Assembly (NCBI GenBank): GCA_002707785.1
Contig: PANW01000042.1
Span: 215,184-279,183, forward strand
From: Cellvibrionaceae bacterium
GTDB taxonomy: Bacteria > Pseudomonadota > Gammaproteobacteria > Pseudomonadales > Cellvibrionaceae
Reading direction: 5' to 3'
DNA: 64,000 nt
Of the stretch, positions 35,109 through 44,475 are shown piece after piece. The stretch's first letter is position 1, and each line of letters begins with the position of its first letter. A model generated the notes under the pieces. The model searched no databases and was not told where the DNA came from. It was given only the letters and a program-made list of their open reading frames with translations. The position numbers were made by a program, and so were the translations under genes.

Positions 35109-35951
35109 CTAAATCCGATCCAACACAACCAACTTCAGCGGCGCATAGTCACCAGAGGCTGGCCTCAGAGCCGATGAAAAGAAGTTAACAAACTCGGAGT
35201 TTCGTTTTACTGGCTGACCTTTGGTCATCATCGGATGCAAAACACGAGTCACATAAAAATGCGTTGATAAAAAATTGCTAGGCTGGTCAAAACCATAACT
35301 CGATAAACTGTGGGGTGAGACTCCATCAACGTCAAAAAAACCATCCTCTAGATAGAGATTATGATAAGCAGAGGGAATGGCCTCTAACTCAAACTCGGAT
35401 CGAGCTTCATTTAATCGAGACAGAGAGGACTCGAAGCATTCCACAAACAGCATCGCCCCGCCAACCTTAACAGTTTCCTTGATATTGCGTAGCGCGTCCC
35501 TCTGATCTGAAGGGTCGAGCAAATTAATAACTACCCTCTGACAAATCAATATGTCCGCATAGCGCCCTTGAGATAAGTTTGAATCTCTAATATCGCCTTC
35601 AATGATATCAACCGAGGCGTTCGACTCAAATCGAGTAATCGCTAAGGTTCGTAACTCATCGGTCTTCTCAACACCCAGAAATTCGTGATCGGGAAACTGT
35701 TCACTCAGAATTTCGAGTGTATAGCCGTTACCACACCCCACATCCATGATAGTAGCAGGCCCCGTATCGCCTGCTTGCATGCGACGCTCCAGCGCCGCCG
35801 CCACGAATTCCTTAATCGCCTCAGTCTCAGTAGATCGGGTGATATTATCAGCCATCGTACTGCTTGACGACAGGCCATCACTTTCAGCGACCTTGCGATA
35901 ATGTTCCGAAATAACCGTGTCGTAATCAGCCTTCGCTTGACTCTTAACCAT
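35109..35951 (-). CDS. SAM-dependent methyltransferase of the sugar operon
   Basis: A 280-residue class I methyltransferase, motif I IMDVGCGNGYTLEIL (about residues 65-79), then FLGVEKTDEL. It is distal in the legB operon, 37 bp after ptmA. The start at 35951 (MVKSQAKADYDTV) has AGGTGAG 8 bases upstream and is preferred to a GTG 12 bp earlier. It probably adds an O- or N-methyl group to the nonulosonate or an attached group. It is unrelated in detail to the maf-linked methyltransferase. Confidence 0.83.
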   Translation of the reverse strand: MVKSQAKADYDTVISEHYRKVAESDGLSSSSTMADNITRSTETEAIKEFVAAALERRMQAGDTGPATIMDVGCGNGYTLEILSEQFPDHEFLGVEKTDELRTLAITRFESNASVDIIEGDIRDSNLSQGRYADILICQRVVINLLDPSDQRDALRNIKETVKVGGAMLFVECFESSLSRLNEARSEFELEAIPSAYHNLYLEDGFFDVDGVSPHSLSSYGFDQPSNFLSTHFYVTRVLHPMMTKGQPVKRNSEFVNFFSSALRPASGDYAPLKLVVLDRI

Positions 35952-36000
35952 TGCAATACTCACCTATTCTCAACTGTAATTTACCGAACTCAACTTTCTA

Positions 36001-36774
36001 TTAAAGAACAAAGCCGTCGTCGACGATGATATTCTGCCCGTTCACATAGCGAGACTCTTCCGCCAGCAGATACAACAAGGTTGAATTCAAATCTTCAGGA
36101 TTCAGCATACCCTTGCTCGAACAACAGCTTTTGTAGCGTTCGAGAAAATTATGATCTTGGCCATCGAGTATTCCACCAGGGCTTATGCAGTTGGCCCGAA
36201 CTCCCGTCCCCTTTAGCGTGACCGCTAAGTACTGTGTCAGCTGAATAATCGCCGATTTTACCAACGGATACTCAACGGGCATTCCCATAGCCGTGCCTTC
36301 GTACAACTCAAAGCGTGGCGCCACACAACCGTATATTGATGCCAAATTCACCAACACTCCACGGCCCTGTTCGACAAAGTACTTGGAGAACTTCTGTGAA
36401 GTAAGAAAGTAGCCACCTAACTGAAGGTTCACATTGTCACAGAAACTGTGAAAATCAACATCAAAAAATGCATCGCCAAAACTTGAGTTACGTGGATAAG
36501 CGGCATTCACCAGAGCATCGATTCTTCCGTAGCGCTGATGAATTTCGGCGATAGCAGCATTGACCGATTCCGGTTCAACAATATTCATCACCACACTCGC
36601 GATTTCACCACTGTCTGTTTGAGACTGCAGATCTTTGTGCGAGATCTCATCGAGATCACACCCTATCGCTACGCGACCGCTCGAGGCTATTGCAGACAGA
36701 AAATTTTTACCAATTAGGCCATTGCCACCGGTAACAACAACAACTTCTCGTGTTTCTTTTTTAGCAACCATCAA
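36001..36774 (-). CDS. ptmA: PtmA-type short-chain dehydrogenase/reductase
   Basis: A 257-residue classical SDR: nucleotide motif TGGNGLIG (15-22), NAAY (90-93), serine in NLASIYG and catalytic Y169/K173 in YPLVK. The sequence resembles PtmA, a flagellin modification protein of Campylobacter, which belongs to the legionaminate pathway genes. Its ATG overlaps the upstream aminomutase-like gene by 4 bp. The precise substrate is not established here. An alternative is that it makes a keto-sugar used by the neighbouring PLP enzyme. Confidence 0.82.
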   Translation of the reverse strand: MMVAKKETREVVVVTGGNGLIGKNFLSAIASSGRVAIGCDLDEISHKDLQSQTDSGEIASVVMNIVEPESVNAAIAEIHQRYGRIDALVNAAYPRNSSFGDAFFDVDFHSFCDNVNLQLGGYFLTSQKFSKYFVEQGRGVLVNLASIYGCVAPRFELYEGTAMGMPVEYPLVKSAIIQLTQYLAVTLKGTGVRANCISPGGILDGQDHNFLERYKSCCSSKGMLNPEDLNSTLLYLLAEESRYVNGQNIIVDDGFVL

Positions 36775-38093
36775 TTACGTTTCCGAAAAACAGGTTTTAC
36801 GATAGGTCCCTGTAAATACTCTTCAATTCCATTGTTTGCCGCTAGAGCACAGACTTCTAGGGCACTATCCAACGACGCTTCTAAGTGATTCACGGCATGC
36901 TCATCGTGGCGATAACACAGTGCGATACAAGGCATTAACACACGCTGTTTCACCATTTCTTGAAGGAACAGAGTTCTCATCGCCATATCATTATTGCCGT
37001 GCTCATCGACGATGGTGTAATAAGGTGAGCAATCGACACCTTGCGCACTAAACCTTTCACTAACGCCATGCTTGGCTGAGAGACGATTAAACGCATTAAC
37101 GATCTTAGATCCGGTTGACCAGAAATGTTCGATGACAGGATTCTCATGCATGAAGTCAAGAGTGGCGGTAAAAGCTCCCAGGCTACTCATCTCCGCACCG
37201 TGCGTGCTGGACAGTAAAAATAGCCGCTCTTGATCGGCAGTCTCAATAGAGCCCAATTCCATAATCTCCCGCCGACCGGCGACGGCAGCTACCGAATAGC
37301 CATTTGCCATTGCCTTACCAAATGTGCACAAATCCGGCGTAATTCCGTAGTAGTGTTGCGCCCCCTTTATATCCCATCGAAACCCAGTGATCATTTCGTC
37401 TAGAATAAATACAACACCGTATTGATTGCACAATCGCTGAACTAGCTGCAGATAGTTTTCCGCTTGTCCCTCAAGATTTTCCGCCGGATGCTCCAGCGCC
37501 GCCGCTTCCATCACCAGGCAGGCCAACTCACTCCCTCGCTCAGTAAATAAGCGCGTAATAGATTCGATATCGTTATAATCAAATTTGAAGGTCTGCGCCT
37601 GCACAGACTGTGGGATACCCTTGCTAATAACCGTCGAGCCAATAAACCAGTCGTCATAGGAAAAAAAGGGCTGCTGGGCGCAAACCGCGACATTATCGCG
37701 GCCCGTATACCCTCTCGCGAGCTTTACCGCTGCAGTAACGGCAGTAGAACCATTCTTAGCGAACTTCACCATATCTACAGAATTAATGATATCAATGAGT
37801 CTTTCTGCGGCCTCAAGCTCTACATAGGAGGGACGTGACAGGTTATTACCCTGTCGACTGTACTTTTCCGCCACATCACAAATCACTGGCTCGGCGTAGC
37901 CGATGTTTACAGAACGCAAAGCCATGACGAAATCCAAGTACTGATGGCCATCAGAACCTAGGCTATATCCCCCCGCTCCCGACTGCATGATAGCCGGTGC
38001 ATTTTGCGGGTACTGATCAAAACCTCGAGAGTAAGTATGCGCGCCTCCAGGGATGGCCCTTAGCAAGCGGCTCTGAAGCTCACGATTGTTCAA
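36771..38093 (-). CDS. Glutamate-1-semialdehyde aminomutase-like class III aminotransferase
   Basis: A 440-residue PLP enzyme of the class III/GSA-AM family: GGAHTYSRGFDQYP head, NGSTAVTAAVKLARGYTGR, ILDEMITGFRW (D232) and the PLP lysine K260 in FGKAMANGY. GSA-AM relatives occur in surface-sugar loci, where they probably aminate a keto-group rather than make 5-aminolevulinate. The start is TTG in the legF stop overlap (TTGA), with AAGGAG 7 bases upstream; no ATG in frame gives the conserved head. Non-ATG and 4-bp overlap both argue for translational coupling. Confidence 0.82.
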   Translation of the reverse strand: MNNRELQSRLLRAIPGGAHTYSRGFDQYPQNAPAIMQSGAGGYSLGSDGHQYLDFVMALRSVNIGYAEPVICDVAEKYSRQGNNLSRPSYVELEAAERLIDIINSVDMVKFAKNGSTAVTAAVKLARGYTGRDNVAVCAQQPFFSYDDWFIGSTVISKGIPQSVQAQTFKFDYNDIESITRLFTERGSELACLVMEAAALEHPAENLEGQAENYLQLVQRLCNQYGVVFILDEMITGFRWDIKGAQHYYGITPDLCTFGKAMANGYSVAAVAGRREIMELGSIETADQERLFLLSSTHGAEMSSLGAFTATLDFMHENPVIEHFWSTGSKIVNAFNRLSAKHGVSERFSAQGVDCSPYYTIVDEHGNNDMAMRTLFLQEMVKQRVLMPCIALCYRHDEHAVNHLEASLDSALEVCALAANNGIEEYLQGPIVKPVFRKRN

Positions 38094-38815
38094 TCCAATT
38101 CTCCTTTCAAAAGATCACGATGCTGATACAGTGCCTCTGCACAGATGAAATCAGCGAGGTCGTCGATCTCCTGAGTTTTCCACGACTGCATGGTATACCC
38201 CAATGCATAGGGATGATAAAAGCGTCCGTACTGTCGCAACGCCTCGGTGGTGGACAGATAGAAAGATCCCGCAAAACAAAACACCGGAGTTAGATCTTGG
38301 CGACGTAAAGGCTTGCTAAAATCTTGCTCACCCAAAGGTATCATATAGTTGTCGCTCGAGAGTTTTACGCAAAACGCTGGATGCTCCGTTAAGACTTCTC
38401 TCACTGCCATTATCGATTTAGCATTGCCATTCTCAAGTAGCAATTCCATTGCCTTATCCAGATCGCTTGCCTCAGTCAGCGGTGAGGTTGGCTCTAGCAA
38501 CAATAGATATTGATAGTGCTCTCCGTCTGCCGCCAGTCGATCCAGTAGGTCAATGAGTACATCCACCGAGCTAGCGGTATCAGATGCCAGTTCTGCAGGC
38601 CTCAAAAAAGGAACTTCAGCGCCATAGCGCTGCCCCAGAGCTGCATACTTCTCACTGTCAGTGGACAACACAATTCGATCAATCCAGGAGCATTGTTTCG
38701 CCGTGAGTATAGGGCGGGCAAGCAAGGGTTCACCGGCAAAGTTTCTGATGTTTTTGTCTGTTAAACCTTTGCTTCCTGAGCGTGCGGTAATTACCGCCAA
38801 TACGCGTGGCTTCAT
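38090..38815 (-). CDS. legF: CMP-legionaminate synthetase (acylneuraminate cytidylyltransferase)
   Basis: A 241-residue NeuA-type enzyme. ITARSGSKGLTDKNIRNFAGEPLLARPI is the nucleotide-binding head, followed by LSTDSEKY and LLLEPTSPL, all diagnostic. It uses CTP to activate a nonulosonic acid to its CMP form for Maf. Named PtmB/LegF in Campylobacter. It overlaps ptmE by 4 bp upstream and the aminomutase-like gene by 4 bp downstream. Confidence 0.88.
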   Translation of the reverse strand: MKPRVLAVITARSGSKGLTDKNIRNFAGEPLLARPILTAKQCSWIDRIVLSTDSEKYAALGQRYGAEVPFLRPAELASDTASSVDVLIDLLDRLAADGEHYQYLLLLEPTSPLTEASDLDKAMELLLENGNAKSIMAVREVLTEHPAFCVKLSSDNYMIPLGEQDFSKPLRRQDLTPVFCFAGSFYLSTTEALRQYGRFYHPYALGYTMQSWKTQEIDDLADFICAEALYQHRDLLKGELD

Positions 38816-39864
38816 AGCGCTATATTATTGATGTCTTGTTGAGCGCGCTCGAAGTCATTCATGCGTCCGATATCTAACCAGTATTCATCCAAAGGATACA
38901 TCGCCACATGACCGCCTTCTTCAACCCGCTGATTCAACAAGGTCGGCATATCAACTTGTTTCAGGCCTCTAACTTTCTCAATCATTGCCGGATTAATAAC
39001 GTAGATGCCGGCATTTATGTAGTAGCGATAAACCGGTTTTTCATGCATTGATTGAACTTTAAAATCTTCTGCTTGGACCACACCGTATGGCACTTGATAC
39101 TCATGCTCACGCACACACATAGTCGCATCAGCAGCGGACTCAGTATGGTATTTGAGTAATCGAGAGAAATTTACTTTTGTCAGAATGTCACCATTCATCA
39201 TGATCAACGGCATATCCGGTAGGTCGTCAGGAAGTAGTCCCAAGGCCCCGGCAGTGCCCAGAGGTTGATCTTCGTATGTGTATTCAATCGAGACACCCCA
39301 GCGACTACCGTCACCAAAGTACTCTTTAATCATCTCAGGAAGGTAGTGCGTGGAGATATAAAACCGGTGAAAGCCAACATCAGCAAAGCTCTCAAGAATC
39401 GTTTCTAGAATAGGTTTACTGCCCACCCTTAACAACGGCTTTGGACAGGCATCCGTCAGTGGACGTAAACGTGAACCATAACCGCCCGCCATCAAAAAGA
39501 CGGGGTTATCGCGTCGAGGTGTTTCCGTCAATTCCTGCAAGGTCAGTACATTGACCAGCTTTCCTCCTTCCACAACCGGCATATGCATCAATTGTTTGGC
39601 CTCCATGATTCGACGAATGGCTTGAGAGCTATCGGAAGGTTCACAAGTTAACGGCGAGCGATTCATGACACTGGCAACGGCCTCAGACATCCCGGCACCT
39701 CCGAGCAATCCGCGTCGGATGTCGCCATCAGTCACCAATCCACTCAGCACTCCGTCCTCACGAACCACAAATGCCGCCTTTGCCGCACTGTGATCAATAA
39801 CGCCTAGCGCATCAATGATCGTTTTGTCTTCACTTATACAGGCCTTTTGCCATTGAAAAGCCAT
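38812..39864 (-). CDS. ptmE: PtmE-type nucleotidyltransferase with N-terminal CBS pair
   Basis: A 350-residue protein. Two CBS motifs occupy residues about 1-115 (VTDGDIRRGLL is typical), then a sugar-nucleotidyltransferase domain: LMAGGYGSRLRPLTDACPKPLL and MNGDILT. Campylobacter PtmE has the same architecture and makes GDP-GlcNAc from GlcNAc-1-phosphate, the committed precursor of GDP-linked legionaminic acid synthesis. Its presence is the best sign that this pathway is GDP-based Leg rather than UDP-based Pse. It is separated from legI by 90 bp, the largest gap in the operon. Confidence 0.88.
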   Translation of the reverse strand: MAFQWQKACISEDKTIIDALGVIDHSAAKAAFVVREDGVLSGLVTDGDIRRGLLGGAGMSEAVASVMNRSPLTCEPSDSSQAIRRIMEAKQLMHMPVVEGGKLVNVLTLQELTETPRRDNPVFLMAGGYGSRLRPLTDACPKPLLRVGSKPILETILESFADVGFHRFYISTHYLPEMIKEYFGDGSRWGVSIEYTYEDQPLGTAGALGLLPDDLPDMPLIMMNGDILTKVNFSRLLKYHTESAADATMCVREHEYQVPYGVVQAEDFKVQSMHEKPVYRYYINAGIYVINPAMIEKVRGLKQVDMPTLLNQRVEEGGHVAMYPLDEYWLDIGRMNDFERAQQDINNIAL

Positions 39865-39954
39865 AATCCGAGTACTCGCTGTTAATCTTCACACGCGGCA
39901 AATGCTTGACGCTTTTTTGCCCAGTTATTACTCCTAGCAGATTTCATACCGGAA

Positions 39955-41034
39955 TTAGTCACTCTCTAATAACTCACCCGCTAGATAATCCCGTTTAGCC
40001 ACAGTTCCAATCAAATCCCAATAGCGCATTGGACTGACTCCAGTTCCCGGCCTTCGAGCCACGACATTTTGATGAGTAAAAACCTTACCCGCAGAGATGC
40101 TTTCAGCGGCAACAAGACTCCGCCTTGCCACATCTGCAGTGTTTTTTTCACAATTGTGAGGTGCCTTGACACCATCACCCAGTGCCAGCTCAACCGAGCG
40201 CACACCGGCAACCATTTGCGTTAGCTCCATTGGCTCAAGCGAGGCCCTGTGATCTGGCCCCGTCATATTTCGATCGAGCGTAAAGTGTTTTTCAATCACG
40301 CCCGCGCCCTTTGCGGCAGCAGCAACAGGAATACTGATACCCGCCGTATGATCTGAATAACCCACGGGCAAACCAAATTGTTGCGACAAGGTATTCATTG
40401 CTCTTAGGTTAACCGTCTCTGGCGGTGCCGGATATTGAGAGGTGCAATGCAAGACCGTGATCTTATCGCACAGTCGCTCTCTGACAAGCTCGTCGTGCCA
40501 AGCTTCGCGAAACTCCTGCTCGCCCGATGGCAGCCTTGTGGGTATGGTCATCCCCCAGCCGATCAACGCTAGCGCTCGCTCAACCTCATCACTATTGGCC
40601 ATACCAGTGGACAGGATTAAATCACAACCGCTGCGAGCAAATGCCAGTAAAAGGGGGCCATTTGTAAGTTCTCCGGAGGGTATTTTCAGGCTAGTGACGC
40701 CGAGCTCGTCAACAAGAAATCGTATACTGTCACGATCAAAAGGGGTCGACATGAATTCGACACCTAAAGACTCACACTGTGCTTTTAACTCCCAATGACA
40801 GTCTTTCTTCAACTCCAGCTTTCGAAGCATTTCTAGTTGACTGTCATTGCCTTGCAAATTCTTCTTTTGGTATTGCGCCTGTTCGGCGTTGGCGGTGGCC
40901 ACAAGATGCGCCTGGAAAGTTTGGAACTTTATGACATCGGCACCGGCTTTTGCTCCAGCCTCTACCAGCTGGGCGGCCAGATCAAAATCTCCATTGTGGT
41001 TGACGCCCGCTTCCGCAATTATTTTAACGGCCAC
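39955..41034 (-). CDS. legI: Legionaminic acid synthase (NeuB family)
   Basis: A 359-residue NeuB-type condensing enzyme. AEAGVNHNGDFDLAAQLVE, IKFQTF, FMSTPFD and KIPSGEL are the NeuB barrel motifs, and a C-terminal SAF (antifreeze-like) domain starts near residue 300 with RRSLVAAESISAG. It joins phosphoenolpyruvate to the 6-deoxy hexosamine to give a C9 acid. The start is GTG directly after the legG stop with GAGGAG 6 bases before. Assigned LegI rather than NeuB or PseI from operon context. Confidence 0.88.
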   Translation of the reverse strand: MAVKIIAEAGVNHNGDFDLAAQLVEAGAKAGADVIKFQTFQAHLVATANAEQAQYQKKNLQGNDSQLEMLRKLELKKDCHWELKAQCESLGVEFMSTPFDRDSIRFLVDELGVTSLKIPSGELTNGPLLLAFARSGCDLILSTGMANSDEVERALALIGWGMTIPTRLPSGEQEFREAWHDELVRERLCDKITVLHCTSQYPAPPETVNLRAMNTLSQQFGLPVGYSDHTAGISIPVAAAAKGAGVIEKHFTLDRNMTGPDHRASLEPMELTQMVAGVRSVELALGDGVKAPHNCEKNTADVARRSLVAAESISAGKVFTHQNVVARRPGTGVSPMRYWDLIGTVAKRDYLAGELLESD

Positions 41035-42219
41035 TCAATGCTCCTCATCTGGAGGACAATCAAACGATATGTCGTAGAATGCTTTTCCACGATCGAATAG
41101 AGCCCAATCCAATGTTCGTAAGACTTCCAGTATTCTTTCACTGGTGTTGCCTTGCCCGTACGGGTTGACCACTCCTCGACATATCTCAACAAATTCCTCG
41201 GATAACGCAACCTCGATTCCTCGGTTAATTGCCTCTAAATCGTTGGCAACATGGAGAACCGAATCAGCCGATAATCGTCCTTTTTGTCGATCGCCAATAT
41301 TAACCGTCGGCTTACCAAAACTAGGAACCTCTATAAGTCCGCTCGAGGAATTTCCAATGACACAATCAACCAAGGATAGACAGCTTAAATAACGACGACG
41401 CCCTAAAGACTCAACAAAAACAGCGTTGCTTCGCGGTTGCGAGAATTGTTTTAGTCTTTCTAAGAGTGCGTCACCACCCCGATCAAGGTTTGGGGCGGTA
41501 ATAAGCAACAGAGCGTCTGGATACCTATCCAATACCGATAACAGAGGCTCGACACTCCCGTTGCCGTCGGCCGCATTAGTTTCAGGATGGTAGGTAATCA
41601 AAAAAAACGGCGAGTCAAATTTATCTATGGGTAAGCTTTCGAGTAAATCAGCCTCCGTCATTAGCGGCTCTTTCAGAAGAGATTCAAGACCTGTTGCTCC
41701 CACACTAAAGACCCGTTCGGGCTGTTCTCCGAGCTGAATAACACGACGACGATACTCTTCGGCTGCAACAAAGTGTATTTGAGACAGCTTGGTCATGGCG
41801 TGACGCAAACAATCATCCACGGCACCTTCCGTTAACTCGCCTCCGTGTAAATGCGCAATAGGAATATTCATCAAGGTCGCCGCCTGCGTTGCCGCAAAAG
41901 CTTCAAAGCGATCACCCAGAACAATTAGCATTTGCGGCTCCAGCTCACTAAACGCTTGGGAGAAGCCAATAACAGCCTCCCCTGTGGATCGACTCATGGC
42001 GGCCGGCTCACGAGTATTGCAGGAAAACTCAACGGTGCGCGTTATCGGAAAGCCATCACTTTCGATCTCTGTTCGCGTTTCACCAAACTGAGCCTGCAGA
42101 TGGGCACCGCACACCAATAACTGGAGCTGGAAATCATGACTTTCATGAAGCCCCTTTATAACCCAATACAGCAAGCCGTAATCGGCCCTAGTACCGGTTA
42201 TTACTGCAATAGACTTCAT
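41035..42219 (-). CDS. legG: Hydrolysing NDP-sugar 2-epimerase (NeuC/LegG)
   Basis: A 394-residue protein of the UDP-GlcNAc 2-epimerase fold. ITGTRADYGLLYWVIKG at the start, HLHGGELTEGAVDDCLRHA and GNSSSGLIEVPSFGKPTVNIGDRQKGR are the NeuC signature blocks. It inverts C2 and releases the nucleotide. ATG overlaps the legC stop by 4 bp. A hydrolysing epimerase of this type separates Leg/Neu routes from pseudaminate routes, which use PseG. Confidence 0.9.
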   Translation of the reverse strand: MKSIAVITGTRADYGLLYWVIKGLHESHDFQLQLLVCGAHLQAQFGETRTEIESDGFPITRTVEFSCNTREPAAMSRSTGEAVIGFSQAFSELEPQMLIVLGDRFEAFAATQAATLMNIPIAHLHGGELTEGAVDDCLRHAMTKLSQIHFVAAEEYRRRVIQLGEQPERVFSVGATGLESLLKEPLMTEADLLESLPIDKFDSPFFLITYHPETNAADGNGSVEPLLSVLDRYPDALLLITAPNLDRGGDALLERLKQFSQPRSNAVFVESLGRRRYLSCLSLVDCVIGNSSSGLIEVPSFGKPTVNIGDRQKGRLSADSVLHVANDLEAINRGIEVALSEEFVEICRGVVNPYGQGNTSERILEVLRTLDWALFDRGKAFYDISFDCPPDEEH

Positions 42220-43355
42220 TGCGACACACTCGTCGGCATGCTGGGTAGGCTCAGCACTCTGTCAGCGACAGATTCACACACTCGCAATTCACCGGTTTGA
42301 CAATGGCGGTATGGGGCACTCTGATGCAACAGCTGCCAAACAGAACGAGTTTGGATATTTCTTTGCTGCGCCTGGGACGATAGAGATTCCTTTATCTCCA
42401 CACTATCGCAGAGCACATTCAGCAACCAATTGTTTGATCTGCCGTCCGGCAAACCAACCAATAGTTCAACGCCATCGACCTGACCAATTGCAATTTCGTA
42501 GGCCTTCGCTAGGTTTCGCTTTCTCTCTAATAAATCGTCAATTCGAGTCAATTGAGCACAACCCAAGGCTGCATTGAGATTCGGCATTCTATAATTAAAG
42601 GCTGCGACATCGTGACGATAGGCATCGATTTTTGCCGTCGTAGATAGGTGCTTGGTCTTTGCCGCGATAACATCACAGTCGGTAACAATCATTCCACCGC
42701 CACCGGTAGTAATCAGCTTATTGCCGTTAAAACTAAATACACCGCACTGCCCAAAGGTCCCCAGTGATCGACCTTTAAAACTAGCCCCCAAGGCCTCGGC
42801 GGAATCTTCCACTAGAGCAATTCCGTAGTCTCGACACATCTCTTGAATGGCGTCAATCTCGACTGACATTCCAAACGTATGCATCGGCATACATGCACGA
42901 ACCACTTTACCAGTAGAGTGATTAATCGGCAGGCCATCAACAACTTCTACATTCTCTTGCAGCCAACGCAGCAGTGCTGCGGCACTCATGCCAAGATTTT
43001 CTGATGTAACATCAACAAACACAGGGCTTGCACCACATTGATGTATGGCATTTGAAGTCGCAATGAAGGTCAACGACTGCGTAACGACTTCATCACCGGG
43101 TAACACACCACAGGCAAGCAATGACAACTGCAATGCGGCTGTACCATTCACAACTGCAACTGCGTGCTTAGAGCCAACTCGGTGTGCGACGTCCCTTTCA
43201 AATTGTCCGACCATCTCCCCGGCGGTTGAGACAAAACCGCTGTCAATAACCTGATTCAGATAGCGTTTTTCAACATCACCTAACACTGGCTCGTGAAGGC
43301 CCACTCTGTCGCCACCAAAATGGTGTTCTATACAATGAAAAATGGGCTCAAACAT
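42216..43355 (-). CDS. legC: PLP-dependent sugar 4-aminotransferase LegC
   Basis: A 379-residue DegT/DnrJ/EryC1 aminotransferase. Key positions: NGTAALQLSLLACGV, VEDSAEALGASFKG and the PLP-binding K213 in FSFNGNKLITTGGGG. It should convert the 4-keto-6-deoxy GlcNAc nucleotide to its 4-amino form. The start at 43355 (MFEPIFHCIE) overlaps legB by 8 bp; a codon 36 bp earlier in frame is less likely since its residues fall outside the family. Confidence 0.9.
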   Translation of the reverse strand: MFEPIFHCIEHHFGGDRVGLHEPVLGDVEKRYLNQVIDSGFVSTAGEMVGQFERDVAHRVGSKHAVAVVNGTAALQLSLLACGVLPGDEVVTQSLTFIATSNAIHQCGASPVFVDVTSENLGMSAAALLRWLQENVEVVDGLPINHSTGKVVRACMPMHTFGMSVEIDAIQEMCRDYGIALVEDSAEALGASFKGRSLGTFGQCGVFSFNGNKLITTGGGGMIVTDCDVIAAKTKHLSTTAKIDAYRHDVAAFNYRMPNLNAALGCAQLTRIDDLLERKRNLAKAYEIAIGQVDGVELLVGLPDGRSNNWLLNVLCDSVEIKESLSSQAQQRNIQTRSVWQLLHQSAPYRHCQTGELRVCESVADRVLSLPSMPTSVSQ

Positions 43356-44325
43356 TGTACAAATGCGTCTTGTAGCGACTGAGGTTCTCATCTCGAGAAA
43401 ACCAATCTATGGTCTCTTGCAGCCCTTCACGGAGGCTTATCTGAGACGAATAATCACTTAATTTACGGAGTTTCTTAGGACATCCCAAAAGTCGAAAAAC
43501 TTCGGAGCCCGAAGGTCGCAATCGCTGTTGATCACAAATAAACTCCACACTACTCCCCATCAGCTCTTTAATAAGATGCAGAGTATTTTCAATACTGATC
43601 TCTTCGCCGGTACAAATATTTACCGTTTCGCCGATGGTATTACCGCTTTGCGCTAGCTTTATAAATCCCTGACAAGTATCCGTGACGTAATTGAAATCTC
43701 TCGTCGGTGAGACATCGCCCAACTCAATACTACTGGCACCATTGGCAATTTGACCGATAATCGTCGGAATCACTGCCCGCGCAGATTGGCGAGGGCCGTA
43801 GGTATTAAAGGGTCTCGCCACGGTTACCGGCAATTCAAACGCATTGAAATAGCTCATCGCCATGGCATCGGCCGAGATCTTTGACGCACTGTATGGCGAC
43901 TGAGGCTGCAGTGGATGTGATTCATCGATGGGCACGTACTGGGCGGTACCATACACCTCGCTAGTAGAGGTTTGCACGAAACGTGTCACACCCATATCTA
44001 ACGCTGCCTGACACATATTTAATGTGCCTTGCACGTTCGTATCGACATAGCTAGAGGGAGCTCGATAGGAGTATGGAATGGCAATTAAGGCGGCCAGATG
44101 GAAAACTTGGTCGACATCACGACAGAGCTCACGACATAGGATGGGATCCCTAACATCTCCAGCGATCACTTCGATATCCTGAAGGCAGGAAACCCCCTCG
44201 AGCCAGCCCCAACTATTAAACGAGTTGTACTGCACCAAGGCCCTAACGTCACAACCGCTAATCACTAGACTCTCAACGAGATGTGAACCTATAAATCCAT
44301 CTGCACCGGTAACCAACACCTTCAT
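43348..44325 (-). CDS. legB: NAD-dependent 4,6-dehydratase LegB
   Basis: A 325-residue extended SDR: GADGFIGSHLVESL Rossmann motif, YNSFNSWGWL (33-42, highly typical of LegB), TSTSEVYGTA and catalytic Y145/K149 in YSASK. It removes water across C4-C6 of GDP- or UDP-GlcNAc. It is first in the nonulosonate operon; a weak sigma-70-like promoter lies about 45 bp upstream. Confidence 0.92.
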   Translation of the reverse strand: MKVLVTGADGFIGSHLVESLVISGCDVRALVQYNSFNSWGWLEGVSCLQDIEVIAGDVRDPILCRELCRDVDQVFHLAALIAIPYSYRAPSSYVDTNVQGTLNMCQAALDMGVTRFVQTSTSEVYGTAQYVPIDESHPLQPQSPYSASKISADAMAMSYFNAFELPVTVARPFNTYGPRQSARAVIPTIIGQIANGASSIELGDVSPTRDFNYVTDTCQGFIKLAQSGNTIGETVNICTGEEISIENTLHLIKELMGSSVEFICDQQRLRPSGSEVFRLLGCPKKLRKLSDYSSQISLREGLQETIDWFSRDENLSRYKTHLYNV

Positions 44326-44357
44326 GGCGAATCGAATTCCTCACTGTTATACGTCAA

Positions 44358-44385
44358 AAAATAGACGGTTTCTGGTGAACTGCAA
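44358..44385 (-). promoter_or_regulatory. Possible sigma-70 promoter of legB operon
   Basis: Minus strand TTGCAG, 16 bases, TATTTT, followed by a leader of about 25 bases. It is the best match in the 150-bp gap after fliD; no sigma-28 or sigma-54 element is visible. This suggests that sugar supply is not directly in the flagellar hierarchy. Confidence 0.3.
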
Positions 44386-44475
44386 AAAACAGACCAAAAA
44401 ACAGTAAGTTGGGGCTTCTCAGGGGCCTCAAAATAGCGAGGTCAACCACCCGCGTTGATCTATCCAAGAATGGGA

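Noticed and set aside
39882-39947. 21-codon minus-strand frame between legI and ptmE (starts MKSARSNNW)
   Set aside because: No Shine-Dalgarno sequence and no homology that I can recognise. It may be a leader peptide in the only sizeable gap of the operon, but there is no positive evidence.
32207-44325. Glycosylation island as a recent mobile element insertion
   Set aside because: No integrase, transposase, tRNA, or flanking direct repeats were seen, and base composition is similar to the surroundings.
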